Under the pieces are notes generated by a model. That model was not told the origin of the DNA, ran no database searches, and saw only the letters and a list, made by a program, of their open reading frames with translations. A stretch of 64,000 bases of DNA from an uncultured Paenibacillaceae bacterium (GTDB lineage Bacteria > Bacillota > Bacilli > Aneurinibacillales > Aneurinibacillaceae): positions 41,082 to 105,081 of the forward strand of contig CAMLDI010000010.1 of the NCBI GenBank assembly GCA_946478845.1, written 5' to 3'. Made by a program: the position numbers and the translations under genes. Below, in pieces: positions 16,062 through 24,335 of the stretch (its first letter is position 1; every line of letters begins with the position of its first letter).

Positions 16062-17297
16062 ATGATTAAAGCACAAAGATTCGGCTGGTTATTTATTTTC
16101 CTTCTGGTTTTCATGTTCTTTCCTATTCAGGCCTATGCCAGTGATGAGCTGAAGGTTGCTTTTATTCGAGGACATAATCTTTGGTTGAAGATCGGGGAAC
16201 AGGAAAAGCAGCTGACGAATAAGGGAGATGTAATCAATCCCAGGTGGTCTTTTGATGGCCAGTGGATTGCTTATACGAGAGGAAAAGAAGAAAATGAAAT
16301 TTGGATTTATCATGTTGCAGAAGATAAACATATAAAGCCTGTTTCTGTTGAAGGCAGGAATTATCAATGGGCCCCTGATAAGAATATCCTGGCTTTTCAA
16401 TCTGATGGCATCTTAAATATCATTGATGTTCGCAAGAAGCATACAGGTTTTGAAAATGTGGCATTAGGTGTGGCTGATTATGGTTGGCTACCAGATGGGA
16501 AGGGGTTTATCGCCTCTGCTTATGCCAGCCTGACACCTACCGGATGGAGCAATGTGGAGTTATTTAAAATACCATTGGATGCAAAAATGAATAAAGAAAA
16601 AATGAAACATTTTTATACATTGCCCAAACAATCGGAAGATTTCTTTTCTGTTTCTGCTGGATATTTTAAATGGTCCTCTAATGGAAAATGGTTTAGCTTT
16701 CTCGGGATACCGACAGCTTCCTGGTCTGCAGATAGCAATACTTTATGTGTTCTTTCTGCGGATGGAAAACGTTTTGAAATCCTTGACCATATGCTGAAGC
16801 AAGAAAACTGGATGCAATGGGCCCCTGGGAAAAACCTTCTCGCTTATATTCAAGGGATTGGGCGATTTGCTGTGAAAGATAAGCGTTTAAAAATAAAAGA
16901 ACTCCCTGTGTTTCAGAGGGGAGTGTATACACCACAGGGATTTGTAGATTGGGATTTTACCTGGCATAATGACCAGTTGATTACTGTATCCAGGGCAGTT
17001 GAGTCTGAATGGGTGAATGATCCGAAAGAAAGGCCTATGCCCCTTTTATACCAGGTGAATGTTCAAAGCAACAAACAGGCAAGAATCACAGACCCACCCA
17101 AAGGATTTGGGGATTTCTATCCTGTATTTTTACAGCAAACCAATCAACTCATGTGGGTTCGTTCCAATCGGGAAAAGTCAGATGTATGGCTGGGAAATCC
17201 CGATGGAAGGTCGGCGAAAGTATGGATCAAAGACCTGGAGACAGATATAGGTTACTATGAGAAAAGAGATTGGAATCAAATGATAGCCGTTCACTAA
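16062..17297 (+). CDS. Secreted TolB-like beta-propeller protein
   Basis: About 411 residues with a signal peptide (MIKAQRFGW then a hydrophobic run ending AYASDE). The mature part carries WD40/TolB-like blades: NPRWSFDGQWIAYTRG, YQWAPDKNILAFQSDG, YGWLPDGKGF, ASWSADSNTLCVLS, MQWAPGKNLLAYIQG. No catalytic domain follows the propeller, unlike prolyl oligopeptidases. ATG 16062 is preferred over 15993 because a terminator covers the upstream codons. It ends 4 bp into the convergent enoyl-CoA hydratase gene. Likely extracytoplasmic binding or scaffold role; specific function unknown. Confidence 0.7.
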   Translation: MIKAQRFGWLFIFLLVFMFFPIQAYASDELKVAFIRGHNLWLKIGEQEKQLTNKGDVINPRWSFDGQWIAYTRGKEENEIWIYHVAEDKHIKPVSVEGRNYQWAPDKNILAFQSDGILNIIDVRKKHTGFENVALGVADYGWLPDGKGFIASAYASLTPTGWSNVELFKIPLDAKMNKEKMKHFYTLPKQSEDFFSVSAGYFKWSSNGKWFSFLGIPTASWSADSNTLCVLSADGKRFEILDHMLKQENWMQWAPGKNLLAYIQGIGRFAVKDKRLKIKELPVFQRGVYTPQGFVDWDFTWHNDQLITVSRAVESEWVNDPKERPMPLLYQVNVQSNKQARITDPPKGFGDFYPVFLQQTNQLMWVRSNREKSDVWLGNPDGRSAKVWIKDLETDIGYYEKRDWNQMIAVH

Positions 17298-18022
17298 AAG
17301 AAGTTGTTCTTTGCTTTATTAAGCAACACTTCTTGAAAAGCTTTGTCATGTTCAATATAAAATGACTCCTCAAAACCCTTTCCAGTATTGGCGGTAAAAT
17401 AGGATTTAGTAAATGTTAAAGTATCCAGGGGAGCTTCTATTATTGTTTTACCTAATTGAATGGCCCGTTTTAACAATCCTTCCTCTTCTACGATTTCACT
17501 TACTAGGCCCATTCTATAGGCGTCTTCCCCTTGGATGTTACGGCCTGTTAGACATAAATCCCTGGCCAGACCCTCCCCAATGATCCATTTTAACGGAGAA
17601 AAGATAGGTGGGGCACCAAATTTAATTTCTGGATGGCCAAAGTTTGCTGAAGGGGAACAAATCCTTAAATCACAAAGGGTAACCAAATCAAAACCGCCAC
17701 CTAATGCAGGTCCATTGATTACAGCAATTGTAGGTTTTGGAAAATGCCAGACATCTCTATGATATCGGGATGAGGATTCTAAAAGTTCATCAAATAAAGC
17801 AGGGTTTTTAAATTCTTTCAAATCAAAGCCCGCTGAAAAAAAGGTTTCAAATCCCGTAAAAATGACAACGCCTATATCAGGCTGGTTTTTCCATTGATTT
17901 AAGCAAAAGGAAATCTCACGCCTCATTTGAATGTTAATGGCATTTCTTTTTTCTGGCCGGTTTAAAGTAATAATACCGATTCCATCTTCTCTTTCTTCAG
18001 TCAAAATTGCTTGAAAATCCAT
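17294..18022 (-). CDS. Enoyl-CoA hydratase/isomerase family protein
   Basis: Crotonase-fold enzyme acting on acyl-CoA, 242 residues. Both oxyanion-hole segments are present: FFSAGFDLKEF near 60-70 and GPALGGGFDLVTLCD near 105-120. The region FGHPEIKFGAPPIFSP keeps one acidic residue but lacks the usual GGTQRL glutamate region, so hydratase activity is uncertain; an isomerase, hydrolase or lyase is possible. It is the last gene behind the minus-strand ABC importer, 66 bp after livM, which hints that the imported compound enters a CoA pathway. Confidence 0.85.
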   Translation of the reverse strand: MDFQAILTEEREDGIGIITLNRPEKRNAINIQMRREISFCLNQWKNQPDIGVVIFTGFETFFSAGFDLKEFKNPALFDELLESSSRYHRDVWHFPKPTIAVINGPALGGGFDLVTLCDLRICSPSANFGHPEIKFGAPPIFSPLKWIIGEGLARDLCLTGRNIQGEDAYRMGLVSEIVEEEGLLKRAIQLGKTIIEAPLDTLTFTKSYFTANTGKGFEESFYIEHDKAFQEVLLNKAKNNFF

Positions 18023-18088
18023 GAAATATACCTCCTTTCTTTTTAAATAAAGGTTGGATGTAAACTTGATTAATCCTGCAAGAAGGGG

Positions 18089-19054
18089 CTATTTCCCCTC
18101 TAATTTTCTCCTGCGAAAAGCCCCTAGAATCCCTTTTGGGAAGAAGAGGACAATCAGGATGTAGACTAATCCAAAGAGAATCATCCAACGTTCAAAAATC
18201 CAATGGACATCTGCCAGGTCGGAGAGCCATTTATGGGCGAATTCCACAACAAAGGAACCAAGGACAGCACCATACAATGTCCCCGTTCCCCCGATGATGG
18301 TCATCAATAAAGCATCCAGGGTTTTATCCACGCCAAATACGGCGGTGTTTACAAAGCGGAGGGAGATGGCGTAAAGAATCCCTGCCACACTGGCGATCAT
18401 TCCGGAAAAAATTGTAGCCATTACTTTGTAGTGGATGACTTTGTAACCTAAAGATTCGGTCCGTTGTTTATTTTCCCGAATAGCTTGTAGAATCCGTCCC
18501 ACAGGGGAGTTTACAAAACGGGATAAGGCAAGAAAAATAAAAATCAATAAAAGTAAGCAGGTGTAATAGAAGTTAAGCCGGTCATGAAAGAAGGAAGGAA
18601 CAGGAAAGGTAAATCCATCTGTCCCTTTGGTTAAAGAGCGCCACTTCTCAGCCAGGATAAAAAAGAGTTCCGCAAATGCCAGAGTAATCATGGCATAAAA
18701 GGTATGGGTCAGGCGAAGGGATAGCATGCCCACAATAAAGCTAACCACCATGGAAAGGATGAGAGCCGCAATAACCGCCAGGAAAAAATGGGTCCAGGCT
18801 CCATCCCCTGTCCGGAGCAGGATTCCCGCGGAGTAGGCTCCAATGCCGAAAAACATGGCATGGCCAAAGGAAATAATGCCTGTATAGCCCATTAATAAAT
18901 CATAAGATAAAGCAAAGATGGCAAACAAATAGATTTGGGCAAATAGCATTAAGACACTACGGGAGTCTGTAAACAATGGAATGAGAAACATCAGGGCAGT
19001 AAGGAAAAGGAGAAAAAGGGCTTTCGGATTTTTTAATCGATTCTTCATTGTCAT
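18089..19054 (-). CDS. livM: LivM-type ABC importer permease
   Basis: Second membrane subunit of a branched-chain amino acid-type (HAAT) importer, 321 residues with about ten hydrophobic segments. The signature LLMGYTGIISFGHAMFFGIG lies near residues 50-70, and the cytoplasmic loop GRILQAIRENKQRTESLGY near 185 couples to the ATPases. It starts directly after the livH stop. Substrates of this transporter class include branched-chain amino acids, urea and aromatic acids; the sequence alone does not decide. Confidence 0.9.
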   Translation of the reverse strand: MTMKNRLKNPKALFLLFLTALMFLIPLFTDSRSVLMLFAQIYLFAIFALSYDLLMGYTGIISFGHAMFFGIGAYSAGILLRTGDGAWTHFFLAVIAALILSMVVSFIVGMLSLRLTHTFYAMITLAFAELFFILAEKWRSLTKGTDGFTFPVPSFFHDRLNFYYTCLLLLIFIFLALSRFVNSPVGRILQAIRENKQRTESLGYKVIHYKVMATIFSGMIASVAGILYAISLRFVNTAVFGVDKTLDALLMTIIGGTGTLYGAVLGSFVVEFAHKWLSDLADVHWIFERWMILFGLVYILIVLFFPKGILGAFRRRKLEGK

Positions 19055-19921
19055 TTACCCCCTGAAATTGAAAAGTCCCTTTGGTTTTAAGAGAAGGACC
19101 AGCGCCATTAAGAGTACGTTCACAGCCAGTGCCCCTTCAGGAAAATAAAAGGCCATGAAAGAACCGGCCAATCCCACGAGAATCCCCGCGAGAGCAGAAC
19201 CACTGATGCTCCCTAATCCTCCAATGACGACTACGATAAATGCCAGCAACTGATTTTCAAAACCAATCCCAGGTTGAATGGTTCCAGAGTATGGTCCAAG
19301 GAGAACACCTCCCAGTGCAGCTAATCCTGCTCCCAACATAAATACCATGGCAAAAACCTGTTTAATGTTGATGCCTAGGGCCTGTACCATTTCTTTATTG
19401 GACACACCGGCCCGAATCATTAAACCGATTTTTGATTTGTTTAAGAGGAGGGAGAGACCGATTAGGGTAAGCAAACCCATCAAGATAATAAAGACCCGAT
19501 ACTTAATAATGATAATATTGCCTATGGCCCAGCTACCGTCAAGTAAAGCTGGGACAGGGGTGGCCAGGGGATTGGGCCCAAAAAACACTTTAATCAGTTC
19601 GCTAAGGACAAGCATGACCCCCATGGTAATTAAAATCTGGCTTACGGGGTTTCCATATACCGGTTGGATGGTTAGCTTTTCCATGATAAATCCAATGAGA
19701 ATTCCAGCAAGAATCCCTCCCAGGATTCCCCCTACAAAACTTCCGGTCTCAGCGTAAATCCATGCACCTGTATAGGCTCCCCAGGCGAAAAATGCCCCAT
19801 GGGCAAAATTGAGGACATCCATGAGGCCAAAGATTAAGGTTAATCCGGCAGCCAGAAGGAAAATTAACATACCCGTGGCCAATCCATTAATAAAAAGATT
19901 GATAAATTGATCCCAACTCAT
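19055..19921 (-). CDS. livH: LivH-type ABC importer permease
   Basis: First membrane subunit of the HAAT importer, 288 residues, about eight hydrophobic segments. LTLIFGLMDVLNFAHGAFFA is the LivH hallmark near residue 27, and the loop LMIRAGVSNKEMVQALGIN near 170 is the ATPase contact. GAGGGG precedes the ATG. It lies between livF (20 bp) and livM (adjacent). Confidence 0.92.
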   Translation of the reverse strand: MSWDQFINLFINGLATGMLIFLLAAGLTLIFGLMDVLNFAHGAFFAWGAYTGAWIYAETGSFVGGILGGILAGILIGFIMEKLTIQPVYGNPVSQILITMGVMLVLSELIKVFFGPNPLATPVPALLDGSWAIGNIIIIKYRVFIILMGLLTLIGLSLLLNKSKIGLMIRAGVSNKEMVQALGINIKQVFAMVFMLGAGLAALGGVLLGPYSGTIQPGIGFENQLLAFIVVVIGGLGSISGSALAGILVGLAGSFMAFYFPEGALAVNVLLMALVLLLKPKGLFNFRG

Positions 19922-19941
19922 GAGAACCCCTCACTTTTTCC

Positions 19942-20646
19942 TTAGGCAATTCCTAAATATTTTCGTTTTAACTCTTCGTCTTTTTTCAATTCATTCATTA
20001 ACCCCTGATGGACCGTGGTTCCGTCATCAATGATATAATAGGCGTCTCCTATGCCCCCGGCCATATAAAAGTTTTGTTCCACAAGGATGATAGTAGTTTC
20101 TTTTTTAATGGATTCAATAGCGGTCATTAATCGGTCCACCACCACAGGGGCTAATCCCTTGCTGGGTTCATCAATAAGAAGAAGTTCATTGGGATTGAGA
20201 CAGGCCCGGGCAATGGCCAGCATTTGTTTTTGCCCGCCGCTTAAATGGCCGGCTTTTTTCTGCCAGAAGATTTTTAAATCGGGAAAGAGATCTAACAACC
20301 ATTCTTTTCGCTGGCGAGTTAGGTTCGTTTCCTTGAGGACAGCTACTTTCATGTTTTCTTCTACGGTTAAATCTCTGAAAATGGCCTGGTCTTCCGGGAC
20401 ATAGCCAATTCCTTTGCGGGCTACTTTGTAGGCGGGAAGGCCGTGAATCAGTTGATCCTGAAAAGCAATTTGCCCCTTCTTGATTTGATTAAGCCCCATA
20501 ATGGAGCGGAGGGTGGTTGTTTTCCCGGCGCCATTTCTTCCCAACAACACGGTGATTTCCCCCTTTTTAGCGGCAAAGGAAACCCCCTGCAAAATATGAA
20601 ATTGTTCAATATAGGTATGAATGTTCTCCACGTTAAGAAGCGTCAT
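19942..20646 (-). CDS. livF: LivF-type ABC importer ATPase
   Basis: ATP-binding subunit, 234 residues. Walker A GRNGAGKTT near 36-44, signature LSGGQKQ near 134, Walker B LLLIDEPSKGLAP near 155, and switch H-loop replaced in the usual LivF manner (LVEQN). The start lies 14 bp inside livG, so the two ATPases are translationally coupled. The pair energises LivH/LivM. Confidence 0.93.
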   Translation of the reverse strand: MTLLNVENIHTYIEQFHILQGVSFAAKKGEITVLLGRNGAGKTTTLRSIMGLNQIKKGQIAFQDQLIHGLPAYKVARKGIGYVPEDQAIFRDLTVEENMKVAVLKETNLTRQRKEWLLDLFPDLKIFWQKKAGHLSGGQKQMLAIARACLNPNELLLIDEPSKGLAPVVVDRLMTAIESIKKETTIILVEQNFYMAGGIGDAYYIIDDGTTVHQGLMNELKKDEELKRKYLGIA

Positions 20647-21400
20647 TGTATAATCCTCCTAAATACGCCTGTTGCACTTTTTCGTTTTCCATAATATTTT
20701 GGGGGGCATCATCTGCAAGGAGGCGGCCATTAAATAAAACTGCTATGGTATCTGACAGGTCCAAAATCAAGTCCATTTTATGTTCAATAAGGAGAATGGT
20801 TTTTTTTTCCTGATTTTTGATGTCCCGAATGATTTCCACAATATGGGGAACTTCTTCCAAAGACATGCCTGCTGTCGGTTCATCCAATAAGAGGACTTCC
20901 GTTTCCAGGGCAAGCAAAATGGCTAATTCCAGTTTTCTTTTTTCTCCATGGGCAAGGGAGGTGGCAGGATAGCTCGCTTTTTCCCTTAAACGGACTTTCT
21001 CCAGATACTCATGGGCTTTTTGCGTAAATTCAGGATAGGATGCGAAATGGCGGAGAAATTGGTACCGGACACTGGAAGCGGATTGGACGGCAAGGCGAAC
21101 ATTTTCGAGGACAGTGAGATGTGGAAAAACATTTGTAATTTGAAAAGAGCGTCCTATGCCTAAACGGGTTCGTTGATGGGAAGGGAGAGAGGTAATCTCT
21201 CTCCCTTTATAAAAAAGTTGTCCTGAGGTAGGTCTTAATTGTCCGCTTAATAGATTTAAAAAGGTGGTTTTTCCCGCACCATTGGGTCCTATGATAGATT
21301 TGAATTGTCCCCTGGGAACCTGCAAATCCACATGGTCTACCGCAACATGGTTTCCAAAGGAAATGGTCAGGTTTTTCGTTTCAAAAAGAAGATTCTGCAT
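20633..21400 (-). CDS. livG: LivG-type ABC importer ATPase
   Basis: ATP-binding subunit, 255 residues. Walker A GPNGAGKTT near 36-44, signature LAHGEKRKLELA near 145, Walker B LLLDEPTAGMS and a LivG-type IEHKMD H-loop. ATG 21400 is chosen with GAAAGGGG 8 nt upstream; the GTG at 21409 sits too close to that site. Located between the binding-protein gene and livF. Confidence 0.93.
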   Translation of the reverse strand: MQNLLFETKNLTISFGNHVAVDHVDLQVPRGQFKSIIGPNGAGKTTFLNLLSGQLRPTSGQLFYKGREITSLPSHQRTRLGIGRSFQITNVFPHLTVLENVRLAVQSASSVRYQFLRHFASYPEFTQKAHEYLEKVRLREKASYPATSLAHGEKRKLELAILLALETEVLLLDEPTAGMSLEEVPHIVEIIRDIKNQEKKTILLIEHKMDLILDLSDTIAVLFNGRLLADDAPQNIMENEKVQQAYLGGLYNDAS

Positions 21401-21415
21401 GTCGAACACCCCTTT

Positions 21416-22627
21416 CTATTTTTTCACCATAACGGGGGGTGTGGTTTCTTCCAAAGTTAATTCCCGAATAAGTACAGGAACAGGGTGGTCATAACCGGTT
21501 TTGCTTTCTAAGCGAATGGCATAGAGGGTTTGCAAGGCTTGATGGTCTTCTTTGCGGAAGGTCATTTTTCCTTTCGGCCCTTCAAAGGACATGCCTTCCA
21601 TGGCTTTGATTAAGGCTTCGGTGTCTGTTGAACCTGCTTTTTTAATGCCTTCCACAATGGCAATGGCGGCGTTCATGCCCCCAGCGGTAAAGAGGTCAGG
21701 GACTTTGTTGTACTTTTTTTTGCTTTCTGCCACGAGCCATTTGTTAATTTCGTTGTTAGGCAGTTCATTGTAATACACACAGAAACCTTCCATTCCAACC
21801 AGTGAACCCATGGTTTTTAAGGCAGCAATATCAGGAGCGCCTGTAGAAATTTTAATGCCTTTTTCCGGAAGTTTCATATTTACAATGGTTTTCCAGGGAG
21901 AGTTGGCCCCTGCCCAAATGACAAAGAGATAATCCGGTTTTGCATTTACGACTTTTTGAATATTTGAAGTAAAATCGGCTGCTTTTGGATCAGGGAATTC
22001 TTGCAGGACAATATTGGCCCCTTTTTTCTTGGCCCCATTGACAAAAGCGGTGGCTCCTTCATGGCCAAAGGCGCTATCTGGTGCCAATACGGCAATTTTT
22101 GTACCCTGTTTGGCAATGGCAGCAGCCCCGGCGATGGCATCCTGGGATGAATTCCGTGCGCTGCGGAACACATAGCGGTTCCAATCAGAACCTGTGATGG
22201 AATCGGCAACGGCGGGTTCAACCATCATAATTTTCTTATAATCATTCAAAAGGGGAAGGACAGCAAGAGTGTCTGTGCTGCTGGCAGCACCTGTCAGGAT
22301 ATCTACTTTATCATCTTCCAATAATTTGGTTGCTTTTTTCGTAGCTACATCTGGTTTCGTTTCCGTATCTTCAATAATTACTTCAATTTTGCGGCCATTA
22401 ATTTCCCGTTTACCCCCAGTGGCGTAATCAAGGCCCATTTGAAAGCCTTCAATCATTTGGTTACCGTAGGCTTCTAAGGCCCCTGTTTTAGAAGTTAGTA
22501 CTCCGATTTTAATTGGCGCTTGATCTGAGGAAGTATTCACAGAGGAGTTGTTACAGGCTGTAGAGGCAATCATCATAAATACCAGGCAACAGAGAATAAA
22601 CATCCGGGACGTCATCTTTCTTCTCAT
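21416..22627 (-). CDS. HAAT-family substrate-binding lipoprotein
   Basis: Extracellular binding protein (Peripla_BP_6 type) for the LivFGHM-type importer, 403 residues. A lipoprotein signal ends in IASTAC at about residue 25, so it is anchored to the outer membrane face. The mature part opens with PIKIGVLTSKTGALEAYGNQ, typical of amide or amino acid binding proteins, and contains AVLAPDSAFGHEGA. Being the promoter-proximal gene gives the excess of binding protein these systems need. The ligand is unknown; aromatic acids are as likely as leucine given the downstream crotonase. Confidence 0.9.
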   Translation of the reverse strand: MRRKMTSRMFILCCLVFMMIASTACNNSSVNTSSDQAPIKIGVLTSKTGALEAYGNQMIEGFQMGLDYATGGKREINGRKIEVIIEDTETKPDVATKKATKLLEDDKVDILTGAASSTDTLAVLPLLNDYKKIMMVEPAVADSITGSDWNRYVFRSARNSSQDAIAGAAAIAKQGTKIAVLAPDSAFGHEGATAFVNGAKKKGANIVLQEFPDPKAADFTSNIQKVVNAKPDYLFVIWAGANSPWKTIVNMKLPEKGIKISTGAPDIAALKTMGSLVGMEGFCVYYNELPNNEINKWLVAESKKKYNKVPDLFTAGGMNAAIAIVEGIKKAGSTDTEALIKAMEGMSFEGPKGKMTFRKEDHQALQTLYAIRLESKTGYDHPVPVLIRELTLEETTPPVMVKK

Positions 22628-22757
22628 CTCAAACCCCCATAAAACAAAATGTAATCGCTATCTTTTAAAATCACATAAGGGGGTTACAAAAGGGTTACAG
22701 ATAACACATTTCCATGAATGAGTGAAATTTCAACATTCAGACATACTACAAACGTAA

Positions 22758-22783
22758 AATATAGTGTAAAATTACACTATATT
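22758..22783. promoter_or_regulatory. Perfect 12-bp inverted repeat (candidate operator)
   Basis: AATATAGTGTAA and its exact complement TTACACTATATT are separated by AA. It lies 21 bp upstream of the small membrane-protein gene at 22804 and 131 bp upstream of the importer operon, so it could control either. A TetR- or GntR-type regulator is plausible, but none is encoded next to it. Confidence 0.5.
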
Positions 22784-22803
22784 AATTAAAGGGGTAGATG
22801 AAC

Positions 22804-23079
22804 ATGCTCGAAATGGTTGTCTTTCTTATGCCAATGTTTATCATTCTTCTAGTAACCATTTTCTATAGTGTTTATAGAATTAGAAAGGATACTACTTTTG
22901 TTCAAGGAATCATGAGAGTTCTTTTGCTAGATTTTATTTTGTTCTTTATTGCCGTGGTTTGGTGGTTTATTTATATAAAGGATGGTTTTAGCCAGTTATT
23001 CGGAGCAGGATATTATGGATTAGCTTTTATCATTGTGGGAATCATAAACGCTGTTATTTTATATATTTATAAAAAATAA
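22804..23079 (+). CDS. Small three-helix membrane protein
   Basis: Unrecognised protein of about 91 residues with three hydrophobic segments (MVVFLMPMFIILLVTIFYSV; VLLLDFILFFIAVVWWFIYI; GLAFIIVGIINAVILYI). AAAGGGG lies 9 nt before ATG 22804; ATG 22798 is too close to it. The perfect inverted repeat just upstream suggests it is under its own repressor. No neighbour suggests a function. Confidence 0.6.
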   Translation: MLEMVVFLMPMFIILLVTIFYSVYRIRKDTTFVQGIMRVLLLDFILFFIAVVWWFIYIKDGFSQLFGAGYYGLAFIIVGIINAVILYIYKK

Positions 23080-23188
23080 ACACATGGATGAAGAAGAATC
23101 CTGCAAAATGAAAGAACACATAATATAATAAAGAAAATAAACGAAAGTGATTTCAGAAATAAAGTGAAGGAATGGTGGGGAATAGGCT

Positions 23189-23977
23189 GTGAGTACAGTA
23201 CGTGTAGCATTAATTCAAAGTGATATTGTTTTCGGTGATCCCGCAGCAAACTATGCTGCATTTGCAGAAAAAATGAAAGAGGCTGTTGCACAAAAAGCCG
23301 AATTTATTATTTTGCCGGAAATGTGGACCACCGCTTATGATTTAAAAAGAATCCAGGAAATTGGAGATCAAGAGGGGAAACGGACAAAAAAGTTTCTTCA
23401 AACCTTTTCCAGAGATAATAAAGTAACGATTGTGGGCGGGTCTGTTGCCCAAATTAAAGAAGGTAAGGTGTACAATACCACCTTTGCCGTTGATAACATG
23501 GGAGAAATCGTTGCCGAATATAGCAAAATCCATCTTTTCCGTATTATGCGTGAAGATAAATACCTGACCGGGGGAGAAGAATTAGCCTCTTTCCAATACG
23601 GTGATACTAAAGTAGGCATTACCATTTGTTATGACATTCGTTTCCCAGAGCTGGCCAGAAGTTATGCCCTGGATGGAGCAGGAATTCTCGTCAATTCAGC
23701 AGAGTGGCCCCATCCTCGCCTAAATCACTGGCGAACCCTCATGCAGGCCCGGGCAATTGAAAATCAAATGTTTGTTATTGCTTGTAATCGGGTGGGAATA
23801 TCTGGAAAAACAGAATTTTGCGGCCATTCCATGGTCATTGACCCCTGGGGCGAAATTCTTGTTGAAGGCGGGGAAGAGGAATCCATTCTCATTGCGGATA
23901 TTGATTTAACTCTCATTGAAGAAGTTCGTGGGAAAATCCCTGTTTTTGCGGACCGGAGACCAGATTTGTATTCATAG
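23189..23977 (+). CDS. Nitrilase-superfamily amidase (omega-amidase-like)
   Basis: Carbon-nitrogen hydrolase of 262 residues with the full catalytic triad: E44 (ILPEMW), K113 (YSKIHLF) and C147 (TICYDIRFPEL). Closest in pattern to omega-amidase/YafV/MtnU enzymes, which deamidate 2-oxoglutaramate or 2-oxosuccinamate in methionine salvage or glutamine transamination. GTG 23189 is preceded by GGTGGGG at good spacing. It lies 13 bp before the thiamine-binding-like gene in a two-gene unit. The exact substrate is not settled by sequence. Confidence 0.85.
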   Translation: MSTVRVALIQSDIVFGDPAANYAAFAEKMKEAVAQKAEFIILPEMWTTAYDLKRIQEIGDQEGKRTKKFLQTFSRDNKVTIVGGSVAQIKEGKVYNTTFAVDNMGEIVAEYSKIHLFRIMREDKYLTGGEELASFQYGDTKVGITICYDIRFPELARSYALDGAGILVNSAEWPHPRLNHWRTLMQARAIENQMFVIACNRVGISGKTEFCGHSMVIDPWGEILVEGGEEESILIADIDLTLIEEVRGKIPVFADRRPDLYS

Positions 23978-23990
23978 GAGGGCATAAGTC

Positions 23991-24293
23991 ATGGCAATTG
24001 TGCAAGTAACTACTTTTCCCATGGGGACAGAGACTCTCGGTGTAAGCAACTATGTTGCTGCCGTACAACGAGTATTAAGAGATGCGCCAGAGAAAATCTC
24101 TTTTCAAATGACTCCCATGGCAACCATCATCGAAGGGGAATTGCCTGATATTCTGGCAGTGATTCAGCGCATGCATGAGCAGTCTTTTAAAGAAGGAGCA
24201 ATGAGGGTGTATACGTCCATTACCATTGATGAACGTAGAGACAAACCAGCCAGCATGGCACAAAAAATGAAATCTGTAGAAGAGAAGATGTAG
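23991..24293 (+). CDS. MTH1187/DUF77-type thiamine-binding-like protein
   Basis: 100-residue ferredoxin-fold protein of the MTH1187 (YkoF-like) family, recognisable from the start VQVTTFPMGTETLGVSNYV and the centre QMTPMATIIEGELPDIL. Family members form tetramers and several bind thiamine or a related base. Same short operon as the amidase; a terminator follows directly. Confidence 0.85.
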   Translation: MAIVQVTTFPMGTETLGVSNYVAAVQRVLRDAPEKISFQMTPMATIIEGELPDILAVIQRMHEQSFKEGAMRVYTSITIDERRDKPASMAQKMKSVEEKM

Positions 24294-24335
24294 AAAAAGT
24301 GGAGCCCCAAATTTAACTTGGGGACTCCACTTTTT
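24294..24335. terminator. Bidirectional terminator
   Basis: Long stem AAAAAGTGGAG plus CCCAA against its complement with a 7-nt loop and A/T tracts on both sides. It ends the plus-strand 23189-24293 unit and overlaps the stop codon of the convergent efflux gene at 24313. Confidence 0.92.
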
